Source: a virus. From it: 39,791 nt of DNA. This document shows, one piece after another, positions 16,471 through 24,841 of the stretch. The position numbers were made by a program, and so were the translations under genes. Location of the stretch: the IMG/VR virus record IMGVR_UViG_3300042691_022151, positions 1 through 39,791 of that record; one strand, given 5' to 3'. Numbering within the stretch: the stretch's first letter is position 1; each line of letters begins with the position of its first letter. Below the pieces are notes generated by a model that worked only from the letters and a program-made list of their open reading frames with translations, did not search any database and was not told where the DNA came from.

Positions 16471-18549
16471 ATGGCAATCGTGCAAATGCCGGACGGCAGC
16501 GTTGTGGAGTTTCCGGAAGGCACCGCGCCGGAAGTCATGGAGCGCGCGCTGCGCGGGTTCCGGGCGCCTGCGGAGCAAATGCCGGGCGCATGGGCGCCAA
16601 CGGCGGCGGTGCGCGGCATTGGCGATCTTGTCGGGCTGCCGCGCGATCTCATGGATCTTCGCGACCAAGCCATCAATGCGGGCGTCGGCTATCTGGAAGA
16701 TCGCGGCGTGCCTGGCGTCCGGCGCGTGGCCGAGGGCGTGCGCGCTGTGGAGCGGCTGATGCCGGGCATGAGCGGGCGCGGCCCGACTGGTGAGCAGGTA
16801 TCCGGCGCCATCATGGACGCGACGGGCATGGAGCCGGTGGAGCCGGAGACGACCGCCGGACGCATCGGCGCCGAGGCGCTGCGGTTTGCGGCGGGCTCGG
16901 CGGTGGGCGGGTCTATGCCTGCCGTGGCGCGCAATGCGCTTGCCGGGGCTGTGGCTGGGACGGCCTCCGGAGGCGCTGGGGAGGCCACACGCGGCAGTGC
17001 GGCAGAACCCTTTGCGCGTGCCGCCGGGGCTCTGGCGCCCGCTGCCGTGGGCGGCGCGGCCCGTGTGGTGCGTGGCAATCCGGTGCGTGATGCCGCAGCG
17101 GCTCTCGACGGCGTAACGCCGCAGCAGATGGAGCAGGCGCAGGCGCTCATGCGGCAGGCCGAGCAACTCGGCTCGCCTATCACCTTGCCCGAAGCCGTGC
17201 AGCAGGTGGCAGGCCCAAACCGCAACCTGCGCAACGTGCAGGATCTTGCGCAGAACAGCATCGGCGGGCAACGGGTAATGAACCCGTTCTTGGATCGCCG
17301 GGACGCTGGCGCGCGGCAGGCAGCCGAGCAATTCGCGGAGCAGTTTGCACCGCAAGGGCGCGGCGCCGCCATGATCCCGGCAGGCATCCAAGAGGCCGCA
17401 CAAGCCGAGGTGGCGGCAGCCTATCGCGCGCGATCCGAAGCCGTGGCGCCGCTGTATGCGCAGGCGGCGCAGGATGCCGCACAGCCAGGCGTGCGAGGCG
17501 CTGTGCGAGGCATCGTATTCGCCGGCATGACCCGGCTGGAACAGGCGGCGGCGCGCGATCAGTCCGGCATCTTGCGGCCGCAATTTGAACAGATGGCCGA
17601 GCGGTTCCGCGCGCCGTTCGACCCCGCCAATCCGCAGCCGATGGATTGGGACAGCATCAACGACGCTCGCCGCTACATTCGCGACGTGATGCGCGCGCAG
17701 GGGCAGCCGGGCCAGCCGGTGGTTGACCGCAAGGTTGCGGGCGAGGCGCTGCGAGTCATCGAGCAAATGACGGACCAGCTAAAGCGCGCCGTGCCGTCCC
17801 TTGCGGCGGCGGATCGTGAGTATATCCGCCTGACGCAAGAGGTGGTGGCACCAGTCGAGCGCGGCATCATCGGTCGGGTTTCCGAGACCGACAACGCGCA
17901 GTCTCAGCGCGCGCTGCTGTTTCCGCGCTCGCCTATGGGTGGCGCCGTGCCGACCACGCCGGAAGCGGCGGGCGAGGCTTTCGGGCGGCTGGCAGGGCCG
18001 CAGGCCACGCGGGCGCGCGTGGGGACCGGCGACCTCGACAACGCGCGCGGGCTGTTGGGCGCCGAGCTTCGCGCCCGGCTAGACGAGGCGCTGGCGCTGC
18101 GCGCTTCCGGCCCGACCGAGCGCGCGGGCGCTGCCTCCATTGCGCGGATCGCCCCGACGCAGGGCCGCGAAGACACCATCATGGCGTCCTTTCGCGCGCT
18201 GCCAGGTGGCGACCAAGCGGCCGAGGGCTTCGCGCGCATGATGGACGTGTTGCATGCGCAGACCTTTGCGCCGGCTCGCGGCAGCCAGACGGCAGCCCGC
18301 ACAGAAGCCGCGCAGCGCGCGACGGGTGGCGTCAGGGCCGCAACCAATCCGGTGCGCGAGGGTCAACGCTTTATCGAGGATTGGTCCCGCAACACCAATA
18401 CGCAGGCGCTGGCCGAGGCGCTCACCACGCCACAGGGCTTCAATATGCTGCGCGCGCTAGCCGGGCTCGATGACGTGGCAGCGCGCGAGCGGCTGGTTTC
18501 GCAGATCCTCAGTTACGACCGCTCGCGGCGAGCCGCAGAGCCGCGATAG
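16471..18549 (+). CDS. Large internal/ejection protein (P22 gp16-position), 692 aa
   Basis: The N-terminus MAIVQMPDGSVVEFPEGTAP (residues 1-20) is a small beta module found at the start of many phage internal virion proteins. Glycine/alanine-rich hydrophobic stretches around 140-205 could act at a membrane. The remaining 400 residues are long helices, e.g. near QQMEQAQALMRQAEQLGSPI and RYIRDVMRAQGQPGQPVVDR. This is typical of the largest ejected protein in P22-like particles. No lysozyme or transglycosylase motif was found. Its 3' end overlaps a convergent reverse-strand gene by 41 bases. Confidence 0.68.
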   Translation: MAIVQMPDGSVVEFPEGTAPEVMERALRGFRAPAEQMPGAWAPTAAVRGIGDLVGLPRDLMDLRDQAINAGVGYLEDRGVPGVRRVAEGVRAVERLMPGMSGRGPTGEQVSGAIMDATGMEPVEPETTAGRIGAEALRFAAGSAVGGSMPAVARNALAGAVAGTASGGAGEATRGSAAEPFARAAGALAPAAVGGAARVVRGNPVRDAAAALDGVTPQQMEQAQALMRQAEQLGSPITLPEAVQQVAGPNRNLRNVQDLAQNSIGGQRVMNPFLDRRDAGARQAAEQFAEQFAPQGRGAAMIPAGIQEAAQAEVAAAYRARSEAVAPLYAQAAQDAAQPGVRGAVRGIVFAGMTRLEQAAARDQSGILRPQFEQMAERFRAPFDPANPQPMDWDSINDARRYIRDVMRAQGQPGQPVVDRKVAGEALRVIEQMTDQLKRAVPSLAAADREYIRLTQEVVAPVERGIIGRVSETDNAQSQRALLFPRSPMGGAVPTTPEAAGEAFGRLAGPQATRARVGTGDLDNARGLLGAELRARLDEALALRASGPTERAGAASIARIAPTQGREDTIMASFRALPGGDQAAEGFARMMDVLHAQTFAPARGSQTAARTEAAQRATGGVRAATNPVREGQRFIEDWSRNTNTQALAEALTTPQGFNMLRALAGLDDVAARERLVSQILSYDRSRRAAEPR

Positions 18550-18721
18550 CCGCGCGCGTCAGCCAAGCGCCACAGAAGGCAAATAGCCAAGCCGTCCCGC
18601 CGCCCGCAATTGCCGCCGCGAGGTGGTTATTGTTGGCGTATAGCACCGATAGGTTGGCGACATAAACGCCGACCGGGATCGAGAACCACAGCCAAACCGT
18701 GAAGATCCGGTCGCGCCTCAC
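18509..18721 (-). CDS. Small two-TM membrane protein (reverse-strand pair), 70 aa
   Basis: The GTG start at 18721 overlaps the stop of the upstream reverse-strand lipoprotein gene (GTGA), so they form a two-gene unit. Two hydrophobic spans are clear: IFTVWLWFSIPVGVYVANLS and AAAIAGGGTAWLFAFCGAWL, joined by a short polar turn (YANNNH). Positive residues cluster at both ends (MRRDR; RLAASGRN), predicting a cytoplasmic-in hairpin. The gene is opposite to all surrounding structural genes. It may be a superinfection-exclusion or host-modifying moron protein, or a lysis accessory. It does not look like an Rz inner-membrane spanin because it lacks a periplasmic coiled coil. Confidence 0.6.
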   Translation of the reverse strand: MRRDRIFTVWLWFSIPVGVYVANLSVLYANNNHLAAAIAGGGTAWLFAFCGAWLTRAAIAALRLAASGRN

Positions 18722-18828
18722 CGCGCCGCCGTAGCGGCAGAGATCGCCGGATAGAGGTTCGACGCCACAACCACGGCCTCACAGGCCGGCAGCGCCGCCA
18801 GCAGGCACAAGCCAAGGACCACTCGCAT
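18718..18828 (-). CDS. Small lipoprotein, 36 aa (reverse-strand pair)
   Basis: The sequence begins MRVVLGLCLLAALPACEAVV: a basic start, a hydrophobic core and a lipobox ending at Cys16 (LPAC), so a mature lipoprotein of about 21 residues is predicted. It is followed by the two-TM gene with a GTGA overlap. Its ATG (18828-18826) interlocks with the ATG of the forward tail-fibre gene (18827-18829) in one CATG. No strong promoter or ribosome binding site is visible upstream on this strand. Lipid-anchored small proteins are known as phage superinfection-exclusion factors or Rz1-type outer spanins. Which applies here is not decided. Confidence 0.55.
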   Translation of the reverse strand: MRVVLGLCLLAALPACEAVVVASNLYPAISAATAAR

Positions 18829-20041
18829 GACCACGCGCTTTTTTCTTTCTCGGCAACAGGTGTTTGATGACGCGGGCAACCCGTCATCCGGCGCGCTTCT
18901 CGATTTTTACGAAACCGGGACCAGCACGCCGAAGGCCACCTATAGCGATGCTGCCCTGACGGTTGCAAACGCTAATCCGGTGGTGGCCGATAGCGCGGGC
19001 CGGTTTGGGGATATCTTCCTTGACACGGGCGACTACAAGGCGAGGCTGCGGACCTCGGCCGGAACTGTCGTGTGGACTGCTGACCCGGTGCAGGGCGACA
19101 CCTCGACCGCCGCAGCCTCCGTGCCGACTGGGCGCAATCTCATCATCAACGGCGCCTTCGCGGTCAATCAGCGCGGAGCGACCAGCGTGGCGGATGACGC
19201 CTATTGCCTGGATCGGTGGTATGTCCTGGCGCAGTCGGGCAACGTCACCGTGGCACAGCAGACGGTGCAGGAGTTTGCGCAGCCAAACAACATCCGGCTC
19301 ACGCAGCCGGATTCCTCGGCCAAGCGCATCGGCCTGGCGCAGATTGTGGAGGCTGCGGATTCGCGCGGCTACCGCAACACCTTCCTGACCCTTTCGGCGC
19401 GCATCCGGTGCAGCGTCGCGCAGCCGATCCGCTATGCCGTGCTGGCGTGGGACGGCACGGCGGACAGCGTGACATCTGACGTTGTGCTGGATTGGACCAG
19501 CACATCCTATTCAGCCGGCGGGTTCTTCCTCGCGTCGAACCTGTCCGGCATCGCCACGGGCACAATCACGCCGAGCGCGGGCGTCTGGACGGACATCACG
19601 CCGCTAGAGTTCGATATGCCGAACGCCGGAAACAATATCATCGTGATGTTCTGGACCTCTGGCACGCTGGCGCAGAACGCCACGCTAGACATCGGGCTTG
19701 TGCAGCTTGAGCCAGGGCAGGAAGCCAACGACTTCGTGCGGCCGAGCATTGCCGAGACGCTCGCGCAGTGTCAGCGGTATTTCTACCAGACCGGCGCGGC
19801 GCGTCTGCTTGCCGCTTATGCCGGCGGCGCAAACTCCACAACGTTGCAAGCCTTGGAGTTCCCCGTTGCGATGCGTGTGGCGCCGACTGCCAGCGCGACA
19901 TGGGCAAGCGGAACGAACAATTCATCGCAAAGCGTAACCAACATTGCGCCGGAAGGGTGCCAGCTTTCGCTCATCAGCATAACGAGCGGCGACTTCTCTG
20001 TCACGTATTCGGCCGGAAACACTTTCTCCGCGGAGATCTAA
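18827..20041 (+). CDS. Tail fibre with N-terminal anchor domain, 404 aa
   Basis: The first 90 residues (FDDAGNPSSGALLDFYETGT, STPKATYSDAALT, NPVVADSAGRFGDIF, TVVWTADPVQGDT) are the widespread phage fibre head-binding domain. From about residue 105, NLIINGAFAVNQRG followed by DRWYVLAQSGNVTV is a carbohydrate-binding jelly-roll opening, continuing to about 310. The C-terminal 90 residues (AQCQRYFYQTGAARLL and onward) form a small beta domain often seen at fibre ends. AAGGA at 18814-18818 is 8 bases from the ATG. It probably attaches spikes or binds the receptor. The next gene, a beta-helix spike, may dock onto it. Confidence 0.8.
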   Translation: MTTRFFLSRQQVFDDAGNPSSGALLDFYETGTSTPKATYSDAALTVANANPVVADSAGRFGDIFLDTGDYKARLRTSAGTVVWTADPVQGDTSTAAASVPTGRNLIINGAFAVNQRGATSVADDAYCLDRWYVLAQSGNVTVAQQTVQEFAQPNNIRLTQPDSSAKRIGLAQIVEAADSRGYRNTFLTLSARIRCSVAQPIRYAVLAWDGTADSVTSDVVLDWTSTSYSAGGFFLASNLSGIATGTITPSAGVWTDITPLEFDMPNAGNNIIVMFWTSGTLAQNATLDIGLVQLEPGQEANDFVRPSIAETLAQCQRYFYQTGAARLLAAYAGGANSTTLQALEFPVAMRVAPTASATWASGTNNSSQSVTNIAPEGCQLSLISITSGDFSVTYSAGNTFSAEI

Positions 20042-20044
20042 GCC

Positions 20045-22309
20045 ATGAGCGGCGCCATCGTCGGGGATGTCATCAGTCTAGGCGCGGTGAACAGCGTCAA
20101 TGGCATAACTGGATCCGCGATCACGCTCGGCGCGGCGGACATCGCAGGCATCACCTCGCATGGCGGCGTGCGGGTCATGGACTATGTGCCGGCTGCGCTC
20201 AAGGCGGGCGTGCTGGCGGGTTCGACTTCGCTTACATCCTACCTCTCGGCCGCCATCGAGGCCGCCATCGCGGCGGGCGGCGGGCGTGTGATCCTGCCGG
20301 CCTCGCAATCGCTGACGATGGCGACCGCCTATTCGCGCACCGGGATCACGGTTCCTGTCGTGATTGAGGGCGCTGGCGCGAAGATCACGCGCATTCGGTG
20401 GAGTGCCGGCACCGATCCGGGTGGCAATATGATCGATCTGCGCGGCGATGCGATTGCCGGCGCGCTTGAAATCACTTTCCCGGTTACGAGCAACACATTC
20501 ACCACCGAAAGGCCGAGCGCCTCGATCACGGTTGATGCGGAGCCGGGTGACCGCATCGTGACCTTTTCGAGTGTGACCGACTTCGCGCCTGGTCGCTTGG
20601 TGCGGTTGAAGGCGCAGAGGCTCTGGCAGCAGGATCCCCGGAACAGCATCTTCTACGGCGAGTTGTTGAAGGTGAAGGCTGTTGTCGGCTCGACCGTCGA
20701 GTTCTTCACGCCGCTGGCCTTCGGCTACAAGGCGGGAAACCTCGCGGCCGGCACGGCGCAGGCCGGCTCCTCCAATACTGTGACGCTGGCCGCCGGCGCG
20801 AGCCTGGACCCGCTGCTGGTCCAGGGCTGCCGCATTCGCATCGTCAGCGGCACGGGCGCGGGGCAGCAACGCTACATCACGGCCTACGACAACGCGACCA
20901 AGGTCGCGACCATCGAGACGGGCACGAGCTACCCGCAGCCCGCCTGGTCGCCCGTGCCTGACGCGACCAGCGGCTATGAAATCGACGGAATCGCCTATGC
21001 CACCGCCGCGCGCCCCGCGCCGGGCTTGACCTTGCGGGGCTTCACGCTGGATGGCGCGGGCATCGTCAATCGCGCGCTCGTGCTGGACTGGTGCGATGGC
21101 GAGCGTGTCGAGGATGTGGCCCTGCAAAACTTCGACCTTGCGGGGCTCTATTCATTCCGGGGCTATGAGCCCCGCTGGATCGACATCGCGGTGCGCGAGA
21201 TCCCGGGCGTGACGACTTCTCTCGGGTATGGAACGGCTTTCAACGAATGCCGCGACGCCATCGTGACGGGGCTGCGGGTCCATAACTGCCGGCGCGGCAC
21301 GGATGCCCTTGGCTCGATCCCGACGGTGCGCGCGACCATTGGCCCGTTCATGGTAAGCCAGGGCGAAACGGCTGCCGACGGAACCGCATGGTCAGCGGAT
21401 CGGCGGCCGACGGGCCTCGGCTCGCACTCGCAAGCCTATGAATACACCTGGCACACCGGCAGCATCGATGGCGTTGCCACAGGCGTCATCGTGCGAGGCG
21501 TGAAATGCACTGTGCGCGATGTGGACGTGAGCGGCGATGTCTCAGAGGCTATCTTTGCGCTATGGGCAACCGATCTGACAATCGACAATGTGCGGCTGCT
21601 TGGCCGCTCCGGGCCTGGCATCAACCCGCCGACCGCTGGCCTGCGATACGGGCGGCGGCATCTGGCCTACATTTCCACCGGCTCTTGCCAAGGCACGATG
21701 ACGATCCGCAACTGCTACGCGGACGAGTTGCCATCCGCAGCTATCTACCTCGCCAATGCGGTTGATGCACCGATCACGACTTTCAAGATGCGCGCCCGTG
21801 GCAGCGAGTTTGAGTTTGTCACAGACAGCAACGCCTTTTTGCTTGCTGGCGACAACGTGCCAGACCCGGCTGAGTGGGAGTTTTCGGGCAATATAGGCCG
21901 CGTTATTCGTGGGGCGGGCACTTATGTTGGCGCGAATCTGCGCGGCAACTCGACGCAATCGACGTGGAACAAAATCAGCGACACGTCATGGTGGGTCAAG
22001 ATCCTCGACGATGGCTTCGTGTCGTTCCCTGTTGTCAGCGCGCGGCAGGATCAAGTTATGGTTTCGCTTCATAATTCCACAGCGTTCCTTAACCCTCAAT
22101 TTTTCGGCGTTGTGCGGGAAGGCAGCGCCAGCACGGTGTTTGACGTTGCGCCGGCTGCGGCCATTTCGCGCGCGGTGGCGCCGTTCACCGGCACAACCAA
22201 CGCGGACGGCTCCACTTACATCGGCTTCGCGGCGGATCGATTGTGGGTTGAAAACCGCAGCGGCGCGACGCTGCTGCTTACGGTGACGCTAGTAGGGGGC
22301 GCGGGTTGA
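20045..22309 (+). CDS. Tailspike, pectate-lyase-like beta-helix, 754 aa
   Basis: A short strand-rich N-terminus (VISLGAVNSVNGITGSAITL) leads into a right-handed beta-helix beginning with a pectate-lyase-like entry (AIEAAIAAGGGRVILPAS, GITVPVVIEGAGAKITRIRW). An inserted module at about 240-315 (GSSNTVTLAAGASLDPLLVQ; SGTGAGQQRYITAYDNATKV) is a known virion domain. The helix continues through GLTLRGFTLDGAGIVNRALV, RVEDVALQNFDLAG and TLTIDNVRLLGRSG-like rungs to about 620, and a C-terminal cap follows. Probable surface polysaccharide depolymerase or binder. The active site is not assignable by eye. The stop shares a base with the next ATG. Confidence 0.82.
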   Translation: MSGAIVGDVISLGAVNSVNGITGSAITLGAADIAGITSHGGVRVMDYVPAALKAGVLAGSTSLTSYLSAAIEAAIAAGGGRVILPASQSLTMATAYSRTGITVPVVIEGAGAKITRIRWSAGTDPGGNMIDLRGDAIAGALEITFPVTSNTFTTERPSASITVDAEPGDRIVTFSSVTDFAPGRLVRLKAQRLWQQDPRNSIFYGELLKVKAVVGSTVEFFTPLAFGYKAGNLAAGTAQAGSSNTVTLAAGASLDPLLVQGCRIRIVSGTGAGQQRYITAYDNATKVATIETGTSYPQPAWSPVPDATSGYEIDGIAYATAARPAPGLTLRGFTLDGAGIVNRALVLDWCDGERVEDVALQNFDLAGLYSFRGYEPRWIDIAVREIPGVTTSLGYGTAFNECRDAIVTGLRVHNCRRGTDALGSIPTVRATIGPFMVSQGETAADGTAWSADRRPTGLGSHSQAYEYTWHTGSIDGVATGVIVRGVKCTVRDVDVSGDVSEAIFALWATDLTIDNVRLLGRSGPGINPPTAGLRYGRRHLAYISTGSCQGTMTIRNCYADELPSAAIYLANAVDAPITTFKMRARGSEFEFVTDSNAFLLAGDNVPDPAEWEFSGNIGRVIRGAGTYVGANLRGNSTQSTWNKISDTSWWVKILDDGFVSFPVVSARQDQVMVSLHNSTAFLNPQFFGVVREGSASTVFDVAPAAAISRAVAPFTGTTNADGSTYIGFAADRLWVENRSGATLLLTVTLVGGAG

Positions 22310-22593
22310 TGACCGAGCGGGAACGCATTGCCTTGGCCGAGGAAGCCGAGAGCCTGCCAATCCATGTGAGGATGTGTGCCATGAGACATAGCCAAATCAT
22401 GGACCGCATCTCGGATGCGGAAGAGAAACGCGATGAGCGTTTCAAGGCGATGAAAGCGGGCATTGACGGGCTGCAAGACGACATCAAAGCCGTAAAGCGG
22501 GCGGCGTGGGGCATCCTCGCGACGCTTGCGGGCGGCGGCGCGCTGACAGCAGCGCAGATCGTGCCGATCATGCAGGCGCTGGCGGGGCAGTAG
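22309..22593 (+). CDS. XhlA-like coiled-coil membrane protein, 94 aa
   Basis: The N-terminal 65 residues are charged and helical (QIMDRISDAEEKRDERFKAM, then KAGIDGLQDDIKAVKRA). A single hydrophobic segment ends the protein (AWGILATLAGGGALTAAQIV). This layout matches hemolysin XhlA/holin-accessory proteins in other phages. It lies before the metallophosphoesterase and about 1.6 kb before the holin/endolysin pair. ATG 22309 shares a base with the preceding stop (a TTG at 22306 is in frame but unlikely). Role probably in lysis or membrane anchoring, not certain. Confidence 0.6.
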   Translation: MTERERIALAEEAESLPIHVRMCAMRHSQIMDRISDAEEKRDERFKAMKAGIDGLQDDIKAVKRAAWGILATLAGGGALTAAQIVPIMQALAGQ

Positions 22594-22596
22594 CCA

Positions 22597-23889
22597 ATGC
22601 CGAACCCCGGAATAACCGAGGCTGTGGCGCGCGAGACTTACGATGCTGTGGCGCATCATCGCAGCGTCACGCGCGCGGCCGTGGCGCTCGGCATCAATCG
22701 AGACACATTCTCGCATCGCTATCATACAGCGGTGCGGCTGCTGAACCTGCCGCCGATCAAGCTAGACCTGCGTCGGCCTCTGGTCGGTGATCGCCCGCGC
22801 CCGGCTGTAGATTGGGAAGTGTCGCGCGTTACGCAGCGGATCGACCGCGATGGCGTGGTGCAAGCCGAATACGTCCGAAGTGAACCGCCGCGCGGCGAGG
22901 CTTTTGAGCCGCTGCCAGGTCACGCGATCAAGGGCGAGAGCGCGCTGATAGACGCCAGCGGGCGCGTCATGCAGCGGTGGGTTAAGACACGCGAGGGCGC
23001 CATCGGCTCCGGGCTAGTGGATGCGCTACAGGCTGCCTTTGAAGCCTATCGCGGGCTTGTAGATCCGCCAGCCGCGCCGGCTGTGTCAGATGCTGACTTG
23101 CTCACGGTTTATCCGCTGCCAGACTTGCATTTCGGTATGTTGAGTTGGGGCCGCGAGACTGGCGCCGATTACGATATTGAGATTGCGACCGACATGGCGA
23201 CGCGGGCAATGGCGGCGCTGGTCGCGCAGTCTCGGCCGTCGCGTAAAGCGATCCTGCTAGGGCTTGGCGATTACTTCCACAGCAATGACGCCAAGCAGGT
23301 CACGCCGGGCAGCGGTCACAAACTCGACGTTGACGGTAGATGGCCCAAAGTTTTTGAGGGCGGCGCGCGTTTGCTTGTGCGGCTTATCGAGTTGATTGCG
23401 GCCAAGCATCCCGAGGTCGAAGTCGTCATGTTGCCAGGCAATCACGATCCGGATGCCGCAGTTTCGCTTGCCGTCGCGATGCGGCTTCTGTTTGACCGTG
23501 CGGCGGGCGTGACGGTCCACGATGGCCACGGGTTGGCGTGGTATAGCCGGCATGGGTCGGTGCTGCTTGGCGCGACGCATGGGCACACAATGAAGCCAGA
23601 CCGCATGGCGATGATGCTCGCCAATGACCGGCCCGAGGATTGGGGCGCGACGCAGTTCCGGCATTTTTTCTTTGGCCACGTCCACCACGAAAGCGCCAAG
23701 GAAGTTGGGCCGGTGCGCGTCGAGAGTTTCAGCACGCCAGCCGCGCGCGACGCCTATGCAGCCGGTGCCGGATACCGCAGCGGGCGGGCTTTAAACGCCA
23801 TCACGTTCTGCGCGCGGGCCGGCGAGATCGGGCGGCATCGCGTGAACATCGCGGCAGGCAAGCCGCGTATCCGGAGGAAAGCCGCATGA
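22597..23889 (+). CDS. HTH-metallophosphoesterase fusion protein, 430 aa
   Basis: Residues about 17-45 form an HTH (RSVTRAAVALGINRDTFSHR). From about 170 is a complete calcineurin-like phosphoesterase: D176/H178 in PLPDLHFG, GDYFHSN (224-230), GNHD (281-284), THGH (327-330) and GHVHH (360-364), the ligands for a two-metal centre. The middle (ALIDASGRVMQRWVKTREGA) is typical of a phage family carrying this fusion. Likely a DNA- or nucleotide-acting phosphodiesterase, with substrate unknown. It sits in the late operon between spike and lysis genes, unusual for an enzyme, so it might act late in infection or be packaged. The stop overlaps the next ATG. Confidence 0.82.
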   Translation: MPNPGITEAVARETYDAVAHHRSVTRAAVALGINRDTFSHRYHTAVRLLNLPPIKLDLRRPLVGDRPRPAVDWEVSRVTQRIDRDGVVQAEYVRSEPPRGEAFEPLPGHAIKGESALIDASGRVMQRWVKTREGAIGSGLVDALQAAFEAYRGLVDPPAAPAVSDADLLTVYPLPDLHFGMLSWGRETGADYDIEIATDMATRAMAALVAQSRPSRKAILLGLGDYFHSNDAKQVTPGSGHKLDVDGRWPKVFEGGARLLVRLIELIAAKHPEVEVVMLPGNHDPDAAVSLAVAMRLLFDRAAGVTVHDGHGLAWYSRHGSVLLGATHGHTMKPDRMAMMLANDRPEDWGATQFRHFFFGHVHHESAKEVGPVRVESFSTPAARDAYAAGAGYRSGRALNAITFCARAGEIGRHRVNIAAGKPRIRRKAA

Positions 23890-24113
23890 GCCGACTTCGC
23901 GTAGTGACCGGCGACGATACGCAGCCGGAAGTGAGCTTCGCGGATGCCGCCCGGAGCGCGCTAGAGACGGCGCTGGCATCCGGCGCCGTCGCCGTGGTGA
24001 TCCTCTACGAGACGCCCAAGACCATCGGCTGGGCGCCTGTGCCGGGCTCAGACGCTCTCGCGCGCGGCATGGTCGATACCGTGCGCGACTTGATGGGCGC
24101 GCCGGCTGAGTAA
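23886..24113 (+). CDS. Small hypothetical protein, 75 aa
   Basis: ATG at 23886 overlaps the phosphoesterase stop. The protein looks like one alpha/beta unit: ADAARSALETALASGAVAVV, a strand VVILYETPK, then helix DALARGMVDTVRDLMGA. There are no catalytic residues, membrane spans or signal peptide. Its coupling to the phosphoesterase gene and position just before the holin suggest a late role. Function unknown. Confidence 0.6.
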   Translation: MSRLRVVTGDDTQPEVSFADAARSALETALASGAVAVVILYETPKTIGWAPVPGSDALARGMVDTVRDLMGAPAE

Positions 24114-24119
24114 TCCCGC

Positions 24120-24140
24120 GCCGGCTCGGGCACAGCCGGC
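24120..24140 (+). promoter_or_regulatory. Hairpin upstream of the holin gene
   Basis: GCCGGCT and AGCCGGC form a perfect 7-bp stem with a 7-base loop. No T-run follows, so it is not an intrinsic terminator. It lies between a stop at 24113 and the holin ribosome binding site (AGGAGG). It may stabilise or process mRNA before the lysis genes. Confidence 0.4.
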
Positions 24141-24160
24141 ATCCTCACAGGAGGTTCATC

Positions 24161-24331
24161 ATGTCCTACATCATCACCAAACTGCGGGAGCCTAGCTCCT
24201 GGGCTGGCATCGCCGCGCTATTCGCCGCGCTCGGCTGGCAACTACCGGCTGAGTATTACGGCGCCATCACGCAGCTTGGCATTGCCGCCGCCGGCCTCGC
24301 GGCCATCATCCTGAACGAGCGCGAGCCGTGA
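24161..24331 (+). CDS. Putative holin, 56 aa
   Basis: A small membrane protein starting MSYIITKLREPSSWAGIAAL with two weakly to moderately hydrophobic spans (SWAGIAALFAALGWQLPAEY; ITQLGIAAAGLAAIIL) and a charged C-terminus NEREP. The ribosome binding site is strong (AGGAGG 5-6 bases before the ATG). Its stop overlaps the endolysin GTG start (GTGA), the classical holin-endolysin arrangement. Similar short proteins with this layout are annotated as holins in phages. It is too small for three spans, so class II or III. Confidence 0.75.
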   Translation: MSYIITKLREPSSWAGIAALFAALGWQLPAEYYGAITQLGIAAAGLAAIILNEREP

Positions 24332-24834
24332 CCTGGCGCGCGCTCTTTGCGCGTCTGCTTGGCGCGGGGCGGCCAGAGGCGCCGCTAGAGCCGCCCGCGC
24401 CTGCTATCGGCGGCGTCCCTGTCTCGACGGTGGGGGAGGCCGCAGAGCCTCCTCCGCACCGATCCGCCATGCTGACGGCCCGCGACCGCAAGCGCTTGGC
24501 CGGCGTGCATCCTGACCTGGTGCGCGTGGTCGAGCGCGCGCGCCGCGATGTGGAATTCTACGTTGCCGAGGGTGTGCGCAGCATCGAGCGCCAGCGCGAG
24601 TTGGTGGCGAAGGGTGTGTCGAAGACGATGGACAGCCGGCACATCACCGGCCATGCCGTTGACCTCTACCCGGTGTCGGATGTGCCTGTGCCGGCGATGA
24701 CGGCGCGCGACCTGGCGCCGGTGGTGAGCGCGATGAAACGCGCCGCGCATGCTGAATGTGTGCCGATGGTGCATGGTGCGGATTGGGGGTGGGACCACCC
24801 TCACCACGAATTGGCCCGCTCGCGGTATCCGTAA
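24328..24834 (+). CDS. Endolysin, M15 D,D-/L,D-peptidase
   Basis: Cleaves peptidoglycan peptides at lysis. The zinc site is visible: SRHITGHAVDL (H105 and D112) and the C-terminal DHPHHEL (around residues 156-161). The lead-in ARDRKRLAGVHPDLVRVVER (51-70) is typical of phage M15_4 endolysins. The first 47 residues are an extra Pro/Ala-rich stretch. If ATG 24469 were used, the enzyme would begin just before the catalytic domain, but the GTG at 24328 overlapping the holin stop fits coupling. No signal peptide is seen, so release through the holin is expected. Confidence 0.9.
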   Translation: MTWRALFARLLGAGRPEAPLEPPAPAIGGVPVSTVGEAAEPPPHRSAMLTARDRKRLAGVHPDLVRVVERARRDVEFYVAEGVRSIERQRELVAKGVSKTMDSRHITGHAVDLYPVSDVPVPAMTARDLAPVVSAMKRAAHAECVPMVHGADWGWDHPHHELARSRYP

Positions 24835-24841
24835 GCCGGGG

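Noticed and set aside
18509-18721. Rz-type inner-membrane spanin
   Set aside because: Two spans and no periplasmic coiled coil; far from the holin/endolysin pair.
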